The notes: a model not told the origin generated them from the letters alone. A stretch of DNA of 35,727 nucleotides from Betaproteobacteria bacterium (GCA_025360705.1 JANYBQ010000575.1:1-35727); one strand, 5' to 3'. Positions 17,766-26,249 are shown, numbered from the stretch's first letter. A program made the numbers and translations.

Positions 17766-19855
17766 TGCTCTTTCGGCGGTACTGACGGCACCACCAGTAC
17801 ATCCAGGGCCACCACGCCCTTGCCGAGGGGGCGAACCAGCAAGGGGTTGACATCGATCTCCCGCACCCAGGTGTCGCGCAGAAAACGCTGAGCGAGCCGG
17901 TGGATGGCGCTGGCGGCGGCAGCCACGTCAAGCGCGGCCTGGCCCCGTGCGCCGCTCAGGATCGGCGCAATCCGCAGGCTGCCCAACGCCAGCGTAATTT
18001 CTTCGATGCTGGCGGGCAATCCGACGAAACGCACATCGTCCAGCAGCTCGGCCCAGATGCCCCCGGCGCCCACCATCAGGACGCGGCCGAGTTCCGGGTC
18101 GATGGAGCAACCCACGATCAGCTCGAAGCCGCCGCAGAGCATCGGTTGTACCGAATAACCCGCGATCGCCGCGTCGGGTGCGTAGGCTGCAACCGAACGC
18201 CGCATCGTGTCCCACGCGTCGCCAAGCGCTTGCGCATCGCGCAGGTTCAGCGCCACGCCACCCGCTTCGCTCTTGTGGGCGATAGCCGGCGATACGACCT
18301 TGAGCACCACCGGGTAACCCTGGGCAAGCGCGAAATCGAGCGCCGCGGCGCGTTCGGTAAATACTCCTTCAGGCACCAGCGGCACATGGGCGCGCCGCAA
18401 GAAATCGGCACTGGAGGAGCTGACGGCGCTGGCGACGTCGTTGCTCAGGCTGCAATCCGCGGCAGGCAAGACGCGCGCCGCGCTCTGGCGGCGGCCCAGC
18501 GCTGCAACCACCCGCTCGGCGGTTGGCAACACCAGCGCCCCGGCGCGCATCAACTGGCGCCGGTCCGCCGGTGTCAACTGGTCGGAGGATGACAGGTAAG
18601 ACAGCGCCAGCCGCTTGCCGATGGCTAGCGCATCGCGGCTCAGTTTCTCAAGCCACGGCAGCAGCGCCTTGTAGTCGTGCGCCAGGCTGGTCAACACCAG
18701 CAGCAGGGTTTCGATGGATGCGTCGTGCAGCACGGTCTCGGCGCAATGCGCATAACCTTTCTCGTCGGTGAACAGGGCTGTGTCCACCGGATTGGCCACC
18801 GTCATCTGGGCCGGGAGAACCTCGCGCAAGCGGCTTTGCGTGGCGGCCGAAAAGGCAGGCAGCAAAAGATCGTGTTCGGCCGCGGCGTCCGATATCAGCA
18901 CGCCGAGTCCACCCGACACGGTGAGTACACCCAGGCCCGCGCTGCTACGGGTGGGAAAACCGTAGCGGTCGAAAGCGATGGCCACATCGACCAGTTGGTC
19001 CAGGTTGTCGACCGTGATCAAGCCTGCCTGCGCTGCGATATCGCGCCATACTTTCCAGGCACCGGCCAGCTTGCCGGTGTGCGACACGGCTGCCGCGCGG
19101 CCCAGCTGCGACTTGCCCGAGCGCAGCACCGCGATGGCCTTGCCAGCGGCGCGTGCGCGCCGCGCCAGACCCTTCAGCCGTTCGCCCTGCTTCAGGCCTT
19201 CGACGTACAGCGCGATCAACTCGACGTTGTCGTCGGCCAGACTGTGTTCGACCAGCTCGAGCAGGCCGATATCGGCTTCGTTGCCGGTGGATACCCAATA
19301 GGCAAGGCCGATGTCCAGGTCGTTGAAACTTTGCAGCAGCGAATTGCCCAGTGCTCCGGACTGTGTCAGCAACGCCACCTTGCCCGGCCGCGGCATGCTG
19401 TTTTTAAGTTCGCTTGAAAATGTGGCGGTGACGCCGAACGCGGGGCGCAGCAGTCCCACGCAGTTAGGTCCTACCAGCCGGATGCCGGTGCGCCGGCAAA
19501 TGTCGCTCAGACGCGCCTGCTCGGCGGTTTCGCCGGCCTCGGCAAAACCGCCGGCAATCGAGATCGCGCTGGCCACGCCACGCGAAGCGCATTGCTCCAG
19601 CGCGTCGGCCACGCCTTTCGCCGGCAACAGGATCAGTGCCAGGTCGATGCCTTCGGGCAGGTCTTGCGCGGTGGCGTAGCAAGGCACGCCGTCGATCTCT
19701 TTATGTTTTGGGTTGACCGGGTAAATCCGGCCCCGATAGCCATATTTTTTCAGGTACGCCAAGGGTCGCCCGGCGAGTTTGCCGGCATCCGGCGACGCGC
19801 CAACCAGCGCAATGCTGACCGGGTTTAACAGGCGTGATAACGCGTCCATGGTCAT
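17762..19855 (-). CDS. NDP-forming acyl-CoA synthetase (acetate-CoA ligase family)
   Basis: A 697-residue enzyme of the ADP-forming acetyl-CoA synthetase/Pat superfamily, expected to join an acid to CoA with ATP. The N-terminal CoA-binding domain (about 8-130) begins NPVSIALVGAS. The ligase domain follows, with the phospho-histidine motif AVSHTG (His259). The C-terminal ATP-grasp domain (about 480-690) has the typical YPVVLKVVSPAIAHKSEAGG and ends EIDVNPLLV. No acetyltransferase domain is present, so it is a metabolic ligase and not a Pat-type protein acetylase. Its stop overlaps the IclR start by four bases. The acid is unknown; it may activate a product of the upstream oxidations. Two ATGs (19855 and 19849) are possible starts. 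Confidence 0.9.
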   Translation of the reverse strand: MTMDALSRLLNPVSIALVGASPDAGKLAGRPLAYLKKYGYRGRIYPVNPKHKEIDGVPCYATAQDLPEGIDLALILLPAKGVADALEQCASRGVASAISIAGGFAEAGETAEQARLSDICRRTGIRLVGPNCVGLLRPAFGVTATFSSELKNSMPRPGKVALLTQSGALGNSLLQSFNDLDIGLAYWVSTGNEADIGLLELVEHSLADDNVELIALYVEGLKQGERLKGLARRARAAGKAIAVLRSGKSQLGRAAAVSHTGKLAGAWKVWRDIAAQAGLITVDNLDQLVDVAIAFDRYGFPTRSSAGLGVLTVSGGLGVLISDAAAEHDLLLPAFSAATQSRLREVLPAQMTVANPVDTALFTDEKGYAHCAETVLHDASIETLLLVLTSLAHDYKALLPWLEKLSRDALAIGKRLALSYLSSSDQLTPADRRQLMRAGALVLPTAERVVAALGRRQSAARVLPAADCSLSNDVASAVSSSSADFLRRAHVPLVPEGVFTERAAALDFALAQGYPVVLKVVSPAIAHKSEAGGVALNLRDAQALGDAWDTMRRSVAAYAPDAAIAGYSVQPMLCGGFELIVGCSIDPELGRVLMVGAGGIWAELLDDVRFVGLPASIEEITLALGSLRIAPILSGARGQAALDVAAAASAIHRLAQRFLRDTWVREIDVNPLLVRPLGKGVVALDVLVVPSVPPKEQ

Positions 19856-19876
19856 ACCAGTCGGCGCGGTATCGAT

Positions 19877-21022
19877 CTAGCGGCGCGGCAGTTCGACCAC
19901 CGCCGAACCTTTGATGGTGACCTGGCCGAACTGGTTTTCACCCCAGAGTTCCAGGTCAACCAGACCGACGCCGTTTTCAACCCGTTTACCGGTGACCTTG
20001 CCTTTGAAATAGTTGCAGTCGCCGAAGATCACGGGCATCTTCAGGCGCGCGCTGTAACTGCGCATCCAGCCGTTGTCACCGATCCAGTTGGTGACGCAGG
20101 TGGCCAGCATGCCGCAGCGTTGCGGGCCGTTGTCGTAAGGCCCTGGCATGCCCAGGTCCACCGTGGCAACCTTGGCATCCTGGTGGCCGATGCTTGGCAA
20201 CACGGCCGCGCCGTAATAACTTTTGTCGTAGTTGTTGGGCAGTTTCTCGGGGCTGGTATTGGCCCAGCGTTTGTATTTCCAGCGCAGCTTGGTGGACTTG
20301 TAGCCCGAGGTGCCGACCGCACCGCAATAGTAGGAAGTCATGTCCTGCTGGTTGATCGGGCCGCGCACGGTGCTCGGTAGCGCGCTGCCCACTTCCACAT
20401 CGTCCCAATACAGCATCCGCGCTCCGCGCACGTATTCGTTGACCTGGTCATCGGCGATTTTTGCCAGCTCGTCGGCGCCAAATACGTGTTTCTCACGCGG
20501 CGCGTAACTCAAACCGCCTTTGGCCGCCTGACGCGCAACGCGGAAACAGTGCGACAACACCTGGGTCATCAGCCGGCCGTCCTGATCGTGGTAACGCACG
20601 TCGCCGGTTTGCACGATCATGTTGGACACGGTCTTGCCCGACAGCGGCTGCGCGTCAATATATTCGGCCGACGCAGTAATGGCGTCGTTGCGCCGGATCG
20701 GATGGTGGAATTTCGCATCGATGCCCGAGTAATACCACTGCACGTCGGGCAGGCCGGGGGCCACCACGGCATCCCAGATACCGAAGAAGAATGTCGGCGA
20801 CGCGATGATGCCGCCCCACTTGGTTCCCTTGGCGTAGTCCGCATCATGAAACAGCGGGTTGTCGTCGCCAATGCCCCATGCGTAATGGCGGATCGCGTCG
20901 CGGCTGGCCTCGTAGTTCCATTGCTCAACACGGATCGGCATGCCGATAAGCGCGCGTGCCTGCGCCAGCGCGTCTTCGGCAATGGCCGGGGCCAGCAGTT
21001 GTTTTTCAATCGTTTCGGTCAT
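19877..21022 (-). CDS. MaoC/FAS1-like acyl dehydratase with two hot-dog domains
   Basis: A 381-residue protein related to MaoC and FAS1-type dehydratases, which add or remove water at the beta position of acyl-CoA thioesters. The N-terminal half (about 20-170) shows the hydratase-like DDNPLFHDADYA and GGIIASPTFFFG; the C-terminal half (about 205-375) is probably a second hot-dog domain with VTIKGSAVVELP at the end. It lies 21 bases before the acyl-CoA synthetase gene, which suits a CoA-linked step. The exact substrate and direction are not clear. The 88 bases upstream are AT-rich but show no convincing promoter. Confidence 0.82.
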   Translation of the reverse strand: MTETIEKQLLAPAIAEDALAQARALIGMPIRVEQWNYEASRDAIRHYAWGIGDDNPLFHDADYAKGTKWGGIIASPTFFFGIWDAVVAPGLPDVQWYYSGIDAKFHHPIRRNDAITASAEYIDAQPLSGKTVSNMIVQTGDVRYHDQDGRLMTQVLSHCFRVARQAAKGGLSYAPREKHVFGADELAKIADDQVNEYVRGARMLYWDDVEVGSALPSTVRGPINQQDMTSYYCGAVGTSGYKSTKLRWKYKRWANTSPEKLPNNYDKSYYGAAVLPSIGHQDAKVATVDLGMPGPYDNGPQRCGMLATCVTNWIGDNGWMRSYSARLKMPVIFGDCNYFKGKVTGKRVENGVGLVDLELWGENQFGQVTIKGSAVVELPRR

Positions 21023-21110
21023 AGTGGATTTCAGTCAAAAATTTTGAGTTCAGTAAGGCTTGAAAAAATAGACGTCAGATCGGCCCGCACAGTAGAAAGA
21101 TTCATAAGCT

Positions 21111-21875
21111 CTAGAGCTTGGTGCTGCCCAGGCCCATGCCGCCGTCGACGTCCAGAATGGCGCCGGTAGTCCATGAGGCGTTGATCAGGTACTCCATCGC
21201 CTGCGCGATGTCTTCGGTTTCACCAATACGCCCTATCGGATGCAGATGCGCCAGCTTGTAGAAGAAGGCCTTGGCTTCTTTCGGATCCTGCCCGGTGACG
21301 GCGGCGTTGATTTCGGTTGCTACGGCACCCGGGATAACGCAATTGACGCGTATTTTCTTCGGGCCGAGTTCCGAGGCCAGCACCCGCGACATGGTTTGAA
21401 CAGCGCCCTTGGACGCCGCATAGGCCAATCGTCCCGACAGGGCCAAACGGGTATGCACCGAGCCGATGAAGATGACGCTGCCATGGGTTTTTTCCAGCGC
21501 GGGCACCGCCGCCTGGGTCAGCATCAAGGGCGCCGCCACATTGTTCTGCAGCACCTGCACCAGCGCTGCCTCGTCGAGACCGATCAGGCCGCTGTGGTGG
21601 GTAATGGCGGCGTTGTTGACCAACACATCCAGCTTGCCGCCGCCGTGTTGAATGGCGGCATCCAGCATGTCCTGCCGGCTCTGTGCAACGGTCACGTCGC
21701 CCACCACCCAGTGACAGGCCGGGCCTATGGCTTCAGCCACTTCGCGCAGGCGGTTTTCGCGCCGGCCGCTGATCGTGACACGTGCGCCATGGGCCGCGAA
21801 ATAGGCGGCGCAGCCAGCGCCTATACCGGTCCCGCCACCGGTTATCAGGATGGACTTGTCTTGCAACGTGTTCAT
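21111..21875 (-). CDS. SDR-family oxidoreductase with an atypical NNAA motif
   Basis: A 254-residue SDR with TGGGTGIG, a serine in IGSVHTR and YAASK. The structural NNAG motif reads NNAA, a mild deviation. The start at 21875 (MNTLQDK) follows AAAGGAAA; the ORF track start 24 codons upstream is rejected for lack of SDR character. It is paralogous to the SDR at 10488-11252, with the same length and the same C-terminus WTTGAILDVDGGMGLG. Both lie in one long operon, so they probably catalyse similar oxidations or reductions on different intermediates. Confidence 0.9.
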   Translation of the reverse strand: MNTLQDKSILITGGGTGIGAGCAAYFAAHGARVTISGRRENRLREVAEAIGPACHWVVGDVTVAQSRQDMLDAAIQHGGGKLDVLVNNAAITHHSGLIGLDEAALVQVLQNNVAAPLMLTQAAVPALEKTHGSVIFIGSVHTRLALSGRLAYAASKGAVQTMSRVLASELGPKKIRVNCVIPGAVATEINAAVTGQDPKEAKAFFYKLAHLHPIGRIGETEDIAQAMEYLINASWTTGAILDVDGGMGLGSTKL

Positions 21876-21904
21876 GGTTTCCTTTTCAGTCCGCGCAACC
21901 GGAT

Positions 21905-22612
21905 TCAGCAGCGCGCGATATCCGCGTCGCTGCGGCGGGTCGCCCACATCGCCGCGCGTTGCAGCATGCGCTTATGGGTCGGTTGGTCGATCGACGCACT
22001 GTCGTGGCCCAGCGCGTCGTACACCACGCGACCCTGGCTGACCTCGCGCGCCCACAGGCAGGGCGAAGCGCTGTCCTGCACGGTGGCCTGCACCGTAGCC
22101 AGCGCCTCGATGCCGGACACCAGACTCATCTTCGAATAGGCTTCTTCATCGAAGTCGAATGCCGGCAAGCCGCGCGTAATCGCGTGCTGCGCGGCGGTCA
22201 TGCGCACCGATACCTGGCCATGGGGTGGGTGGTAGGAGGTACCCCAGGTCCAGCCCGCTCCCACGATCTCGCGCCAGCCCGGCCAGTCGTCAAAGGAAAT
22301 TGCCGCCGTGTGCATGGCCAGAATGCCGCGACCGCGTTGCAGGTGCGCCTCGATGCGCCGGGCATCCACTTCGCCCACAGTAACCGCCCACAACGCGCGG
22401 TCGTTGGCAAAACGCTCTGCCAGCATGGGAAAGCGCAAGGCATACACCGTGAGCAGGTCGTAGTCGCCATCGTCGAGCCAGGACAGGCCGGTATGGATGT
22501 CGGTGGTGATGTCGGATTCAAAACCGACTTCGCCGAGAGCGTTTCTCAAAGTTTCCGACGCAGCGTCGAAAGGGTGGTACAGGCCACCGGTCAGGATAAG
22601 GTTGCGTGCCAT
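21905..22612 (-). CDS. ThuA-like domain protein
   Basis: A 235-residue protein of the ThuA (trehalose utilisation, class I glutamine-amidotransferase-like) fold. Visible features are the start LILTGGLYHPF, the central GRGILAMHTAAISFDDW, the segment GAGWTWGTSYHPPHG and the late GRVVYDALGHD. ThuA members occur in sugar-catabolic and other catabolic loci and may be hydrolases or isomerases, but their reactions are mostly unknown. There is no signal peptide, so it is probably cytoplasmic. It lies between two SDR genes with gaps of 15 and 29 bases and so belongs to the operon. No strong ribosome site precedes the start. Confidence 0.8.
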   Translation of the reverse strand: MARNLILTGGLYHPFDAASETLRNALGEVGFESDITTDIHTGLSWLDDGDYDLLTVYALRFPMLAERFANDRALWAVTVGEVDARRIEAHLQRGRGILAMHTAAISFDDWPGWREIVGAGWTWGTSYHPPHGQVSVRMTAAQHAITRGLPAFDFDEEAYSKMSLVSGIEALATVQATVQDSASPCLWAREVSQGRVVYDALGHDSASIDQPTHKRMLQRAAMWATRRSDADIARC

Positions 22613-22627
22613 AAGAGGAGTCGAAAC

Positions 22628-23374
22628 TCAGGCGCGCGGAATCTGCGACAACAGGCTGTGTACCAGGCCGCCATCGACACCGAGGTCCTGACCATGGATG
22701 TAGCTTGAGGCATCGGAGGCCAGGAACATCACCGCATTGGCGATATCTTCGACCGAACCGAGGCGGCGCAGCGGCACCGCGTTGGTCCGGAGCTCGCGTA
22801 TTTTTGTATTCGCGAAAACCGCTGTGCTCATGCCGCCATCCACAAAACCGGGCGAGACCGAATTCACGCGCACACCGTATTGGCCCAGTTCGAGCGCGAG
22901 CAATTTGGTCAGCACCACCAGGCCTCCCTTGGCCGCCGCATAGGCGTTGGTGCCCAGGCTTGGCGTGATGGCGTTGATGGACGAGATACTGACGATATTG
23001 CCGTGGCCGCGTTCGCGCATGCCCCGGCCAACGGCGCGCGAAAGTATGTAGGCGCCCACCAGGTCGACGTCGAGAACGCGGCGAAAGTCCTCCACGCTGA
23101 TGTCCAGCAAATGGCCAAACTTGACGATGCCCGCGTTGTTGACCAACAGGTCTGGCGTGCCGCCGAGCGTTGCAAGCGCGGCGTCGACGGCTTTTTCGTC
23201 GGTCACGTCGCAGGGCAGCGCGATCGCGTCACCGAGCTGGGACGCCATGGCGCGCGCGGCTTCGGCGTTGGCATCCATGACGCCGACGCGGTACCCGGCC
23301 CGGCGCGCCGCCGCGGCAATCGCAGCACCGATACCGTTGCCGGCGCCGGTAACAAGAGCTAGTTTTTGGGCCAT
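22628..23374 (-). CDS. SDR-family oxidoreductase
   Basis: A 248-residue classical SDR with all canonical motifs: TGAGNGIG, NNAG, serine in SISSINA, YAAAK and the C-terminal GQDLGVDGG. The residue after the second strand is acidic (VMDAN), suggesting NAD. The ORF track starts at a TTG at 23377; the next codon is an ATG at 23374 that shares one base with the amidohydrolase stop, and it is the likelier start. It differs from the other three SDRs here and resembles 3-oxoacyl-ACP reductase/glucose dehydrogenase types. The substrate is unknown. Confidence 0.9.
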   Translation of the reverse strand: MAQKLALVTGAGNGIGAAIAAAARRAGYRVGVMDANAEAARAMASQLGDAIALPCDVTDEKAVDAALATLGGTPDLLVNNAGIVKFGHLLDISVEDFRRVLDVDLVGAYILSRAVGRGMRERGHGNIVSISSINAITPSLGTNAYAAAKGGLVVLTKLLALELGQYGVRVNSVSPGFVDGGMSTAVFANTKIRELRTNAVPLRRLGSVEDIANAVMFLASDASSYIHGQDLGVDGGLVHSLLSQIPRA

Positions 23375-24744
23375 CAATGGGATTCGTTACCACCTACGGG
23401 TGTGCCGCCACGGGCCTGTTGCACGATCGACTGGGTGAGGATTCTGCCGAAGTCATGGGTGCGCCATTCGGCCATCGGTTTGCGTTCCGGCTCAACGCGT
23501 GTCAGGTCGATCGACTTGCCGCCCAGCATCACCATGCGCAGCTTGTCGCGCCGACCCAGCACCGTGATGTCGCGCGATGGGTCGCCGTCTACCACGATCA
23601 GATCGGCCAGCCGTCCGGCTTCGAGCGTACCGACCTGGTCCTTCATGCGTAACGCAAGTGCGCCGGACCGGGTGCCGCAACTGATGGCCTCGAGCGGCGT
23701 CAGGCCCAAATGCCTGATAAAGACTTCCATCTCGCGGTAGTGCCAGTCGCCATAAGGCGTGACCGAAAACCCCGACTCGGTGCCGCACACCATCGGCACT
23801 CCGGCCTTGAAGGCCTTGTAGAACATTTTGGCGCTGCCTGCAATTTCCTTGCGAAAAATGTCCTGCATTACCGGGCTGGCATGGATGGCGTCGCCGAACT
23901 CCATCAGGTTGGCCTGGAAGGTCAGGGCGGGCACGATAAAGGCCTTGTGCTTGAGCAGAGCCTCAAGTGCGGGCTCGTCCATCTGGGTGGCATGGATGAT
24001 TTGGTCGAAGCCCGCTTCGCAGGCCACCTTGATCGCCTTGGCACCGCGGCAATGGCCAGCCACGGGTATGCCGAAGTCGTGCGCCAGATCGCAGATCGTG
24101 CGCAGCTCTTCCACGGTGAAGGTGACGAATTCGCCCTCGCTGCGGCGGTGCGCAAAAGAACCGGTCACATGCACCTTGATCCAGTCGCAGCCGATCTTGA
24201 TCTGGCGCCGTACTTCGGCCACGATCTCGTCCTTGCCGCGCACCATGCGTGCATAGGCCATGGTGCCGGTGTCAGGCATCAACCGCCCTGCCGCGCCACC
24301 GACCGAAGTCATGAGCGCATAACCGCCCACCGCCATGCGCGGACCTTCAATCACACCCGACTGGACAGCTTCTTTCAAGTCAACGCCCAGATCGAACAGC
24401 GAATCGGCGTCGAAGAAACCGGTGACACCGGCCGTCAGCATATGGCGTATATTGCGCACCGCCGTAATCGCCGCCATGCCGGGTCGCCGATGGTAGAAAA
24501 GTTCGTCATGCCCGGCGGCATCATCGAACGTGCAGTGCACATGGCCATCTATCAGTCCAGGCATGACCGACAGGCCGCTGGCGTCGAAACGCGGCACGTT
24601 GTCCAGCCGCGCAGCCGCGGTCTCGGCCGCATGGCCCACAGCCTGGATTCGCTCCCCATCGATCAGCAGCGAGCCCTTGCGCGCGGCGGCTCCGGTACCG
24701 TCGATGATGTTGGCGTTTTGAATCAGGAGATTTTGGTTAGGCAT
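23374..24744 (-). CDS. Amidohydrolase-superfamily metal-dependent hydrolase
   Basis: A 456-residue enzyme of the imidazolonepropionase/prolidase-like amidohydrolase group, first gene of the long minus-strand operon. The metal-site motifs are visible: H68 and H70 in GLIDGHVH, K190 in DWIKVHV (a candidate carboxylated lysine), H231 in VAGHCRG and H251 in IIHAT. The position that is normally the catalytic aspartate (GTD) is E323 in CGTESGF. The C-terminal strand set (LEAGRLADLIVVDGDP) is typical. It probably hydrolyses a cyclic or linear amide, ester or lactone. The gene starts 33 bases after the predicted minus-strand -10 box and overlaps the next SDR by one base. Confidence 0.88.
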   Translation of the reverse strand: MPNQNLLIQNANIIDGTGAAARKGSLLIDGERIQAVGHAAETAAARLDNVPRFDASGLSVMPGLIDGHVHCTFDDAAGHDELFYHRRPGMAAITAVRNIRHMLTAGVTGFFDADSLFDLGVDLKEAVQSGVIEGPRMAVGGYALMTSVGGAAGRLMPDTGTMAYARMVRGKDEIVAEVRRQIKIGCDWIKVHVTGSFAHRRSEGEFVTFTVEELRTICDLAHDFGIPVAGHCRGAKAIKVACEAGFDQIIHATQMDEPALEALLKHKAFIVPALTFQANLMEFGDAIHASPVMQDIFRKEIAGSAKMFYKAFKAGVPMVCGTESGFSVTPYGDWHYREMEVFIRHLGLTPLEAISCGTRSGALALRMKDQVGTLEAGRLADLIVVDGDPSRDITVLGRRDKLRMVMLGGKSIDLTRVEPERKPMAEWRTHDFGRILTQSIVQQARGGTPVGGNESH

Positions 24745-24772
24745 GGTTTTTCATCTCGATTGTGTCCCATAT

Positions 24773-24787
24773 GGAAACTGTATTTCC
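24773..24787. promoter_or_regulatory. IclR-like operator over the amidohydrolase promoter
   Basis: GGAAA-CTGTA-TTTCC is a perfect inverted repeat with a five-base spacer. It exactly covers the predicted minus-strand -10 box. The half-sites match the GGAAA/TTTCC halves of the E. coli IclR consensus, though the spacing is wider. Two ATATGGAA direct repeats, 20 bp apart (24769 and 24789), overlap and flank it, as does CCATATGG. Binding here would repress the amidohydrolase operon. Confidence 0.5.
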
Positions 24788-24805
24788 GATATGGAACTAA
24801 GTCAA
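24777..24805 (-). promoter_or_regulatory. Predicted sigma-70 promoter of the amidohydrolase operon
   Basis: On the minus strand TTGACT (24800-24805) and TACAGT (24777-24782) are separated by 17 bases, matching five and four of six consensus positions. The expected start is near 24770, about 26 bases before the ATG. It points into the long catabolic operon. Confidence 0.6.
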
Positions 24806-24814
24806 GTAACTTGG

Positions 24815-24827
24815 GAAACTTTGTTTC
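24815..24827. promoter_or_regulatory. Second palindrome, over the -35 region of the Rieske promoter
   Basis: GAAAC-TTT-GTTTC is a perfect inverted repeat. It overlaps the place of the -35 box of the plus-strand promoter. It resembles the first operator in half-site sequence, so the same IclR protein may bind both promoters. Confidence 0.45.
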
Positions 24828-24852
24828 TCTTTAATGGAATTCTACTTATAAT
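24825..24852 (+). promoter_or_regulatory. Predicted promoter of the Rieske/transport/P450 plus-strand operon
   Basis: A perfect TATAAT lies at 24847-24852. The best -35 candidate (TTCTCT, 24825-24830, 16-base spacer) matches only three of six positions, so activation may be needed. The expected start near 24859 leaves a leader of about 140 bases before the Rieske ATG. Confidence 0.5.
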
Positions 24853-24876
24853 TCGATAACCACAATATCGGGGTAC

Positions 24877-24924
24877 CGTCGTTTGCCTCGTCGTTTGCCT
24901 CGTCGTTTACTTCGTCGTTTACCG
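24877..24924 (+). repeat. Four tandem 12-bp repeats in the Rieske leader
   Basis: The unit CGTCGTTTGCCT occurs four times head to tail. Copies one and two are identical, copy three ends ACTT and copy four ends ACCG. The array lies after the predicted transcription start and 74 bases before the Rieske ATG. It is too short and spacer-free to be a CRISPR. It may be a regulator or RNA-binding array, or a slippage-prone repeat. Confidence 0.75.
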
Positions 24925-24959
24925 ACTAGTTAATTTTGAGCCTTACAGACGCAGTTCCT

Positions 24960-24985
24960 GTCACGCAAACGAAGCGTGGCCTTTT
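24960..24985 (+). terminator. Weak terminator-like hairpin in the Rieske leader
   Basis: GTCACGC and GCGTGGC can pair in a seven-base stem (one G-T wobble) with a seven-base loop, followed by C and TTTT. It lies 14 bases before the Rieske start codon. The T-run is short, so this is a candidate attenuator only. Confidence 0.25.
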
Positions 24986-24998
24986 CAAGGATGACAGC

Positions 24999-26249
24999 AT
25001 GGCCCAGTCCCTCTATGAGAAAGAGCAGATCGCACAGATGGTGCACCGCGCCGTGCAACACGCGACCGCCGGCACCACCGACTCCACCGATGAAATTTAC
25101 CGTCTGCCGGTCGAGTTGTACAGCCCGCGCAGCTGGGACGAGGAAATGAACGCTATCTTCCGCCGCCTGCCTTTGATGCTGGGATTGAGCACCGAGATGC
25201 GTGCGGCCGGAGACTACAAGGCGATGAAAGTGCTGGACGTTCCGGTGTTGATGGTGCGGGGTGAAGACATGCGTATGCGCGCCTTCATCAACGCCTGCCG
25301 GCATCGCGGTCGTGCGGTAACGCAGACCAGCGAAGAAAGTGGACAGGTGCGCAGTTTCGTGTGCCCGTACCATGCCTGGCGCTTCGGCACCGATGGCGCG
25401 TTGCTGTCGGTTGCCGACCCGCGCAAGTTCGGCGAGGTGGACAAGAGCCAGCGCGGCCTGGTCGAACTGCCGTGTGAGGAACGCGTCGGTTTCATCTGGG
25501 TCTGCATCACCCCGGGCCTGCGTTTCGATTTGACCGAATATCTGGGCGGCATGCTCGACGAGTTGACCTGCCTGGAGGCCGACAAGTGGTTCTTGCACGG
25601 CACGTCCAGGCTTGAAAGCGCCAACTGGAAAATTACCCATGACGGGTATCTGGAGAGTTACCACATCCCCTTCCTGCACCGCGACACCTTGTCCAAGTTC
25701 TGGAACCGTGAGAGCGCGAGTTCGGTGTCCCTGTACGACGCGTTCGGTCCGCTTGCCTGCGGTCCGCACCAGCGCATGGCCGGCAATGCCTGGGGTAACG
25801 ACCCGGTGCTGATGGGCCGCATGAAGGATGTGCCCGAGTCGGAGTACACGGAGAAGCACTTCCATGCCGTGCGGACCCTTTTTCCGCACATCTCGATCTC
25901 GGCCGACAAGAACGGGGGCATGGTGTCTCAGCTATTTCCGGTGGCGTCCGACCGATGTATCACGATACAGAACCACGTCAACCCACGGGATCCGGCCACT
26001 TATACGGCTGAAGAAGCCGATGCGATGCAAAAACGCATAGTGCTTTACGCGCAAATAGTGCGCGACGAGGACTACAGCGCCAGTTTCAGTATCCAGGAGG
26101 GTCTGAATTCCGGTGCAAATCAAGAAATGTTGTTCGGCCGCAATGAAGGCGGTGCGCAGAACTTCCACCGTTCGGTGGCGCACTACGTGCAGGCCTACCG
26201 CCAGATCCAGCCCAAACGCGTCATCGCCATCCAGGGAGCACAAGCATGA
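24999..26249 (+). CDS. Rieske non-heme iron oxygenase, catalytic alpha subunit
   Basis: A 416-residue ring-hydroxylating-type oxygenase. The Rieske [2Fe-2S] site is C100-R-H102 and C122-P-Y-H125. The catalytic domain has E219-S-Y-H222-I-P-F-L-H227, giving the mononuclear iron histidines and the bridging acid. The third iron ligand is probably an aspartate near RDEDYSASF. The start is the ATG at 24999 (MAQSLYE) with AAGGA about seven bases upstream; the ORF track begins 21 codons earlier at a TTG without support. The next gene overlaps by ATGA and encodes a SnoaL/NTF2-like protein that may act as a small subunit. No ferredoxin or reductase is encoded in the window, so electrons must come from elsewhere. 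Confidence 0.92.
   Translation: MAQSLYEKEQIAQMVHRAVQHATAGTTDSTDEIYRLPVELYSPRSWDEEMNAIFRRLPLMLGLSTEMRAAGDYKAMKVLDVPVLMVRGEDMRMRAFINACRHRGRAVTQTSEESGQVRSFVCPYHAWRFGTDGALLSVADPRKFGEVDKSQRGLVELPCEERVGFIWVCITPGLRFDLTEYLGGMLDELTCLEADKWFLHGTSRLESANWKITHDGYLESYHIPFLHRDTLSKFWNRESASSVSLYDAFGPLACGPHQRMAGNAWGNDPVLMGRMKDVPESEYTEKHFHAVRTLFPHISISADKNGGMVSQLFPVASDRCITIQNHVNPRDPATYTAEEADAMQKRIVLYAQIVRDEDYSASFSIQEGLNSGANQEMLFGRNEGGAQNFHRSVAHYVQAYRQIQPKRVIAIQGAQA

Noticed and set aside
24877-24924. CRISPR-like array
   Set aside because: The 12-bp units are directly adjacent with no spacers, too short for CRISPR repeats, and no cas genes are present.
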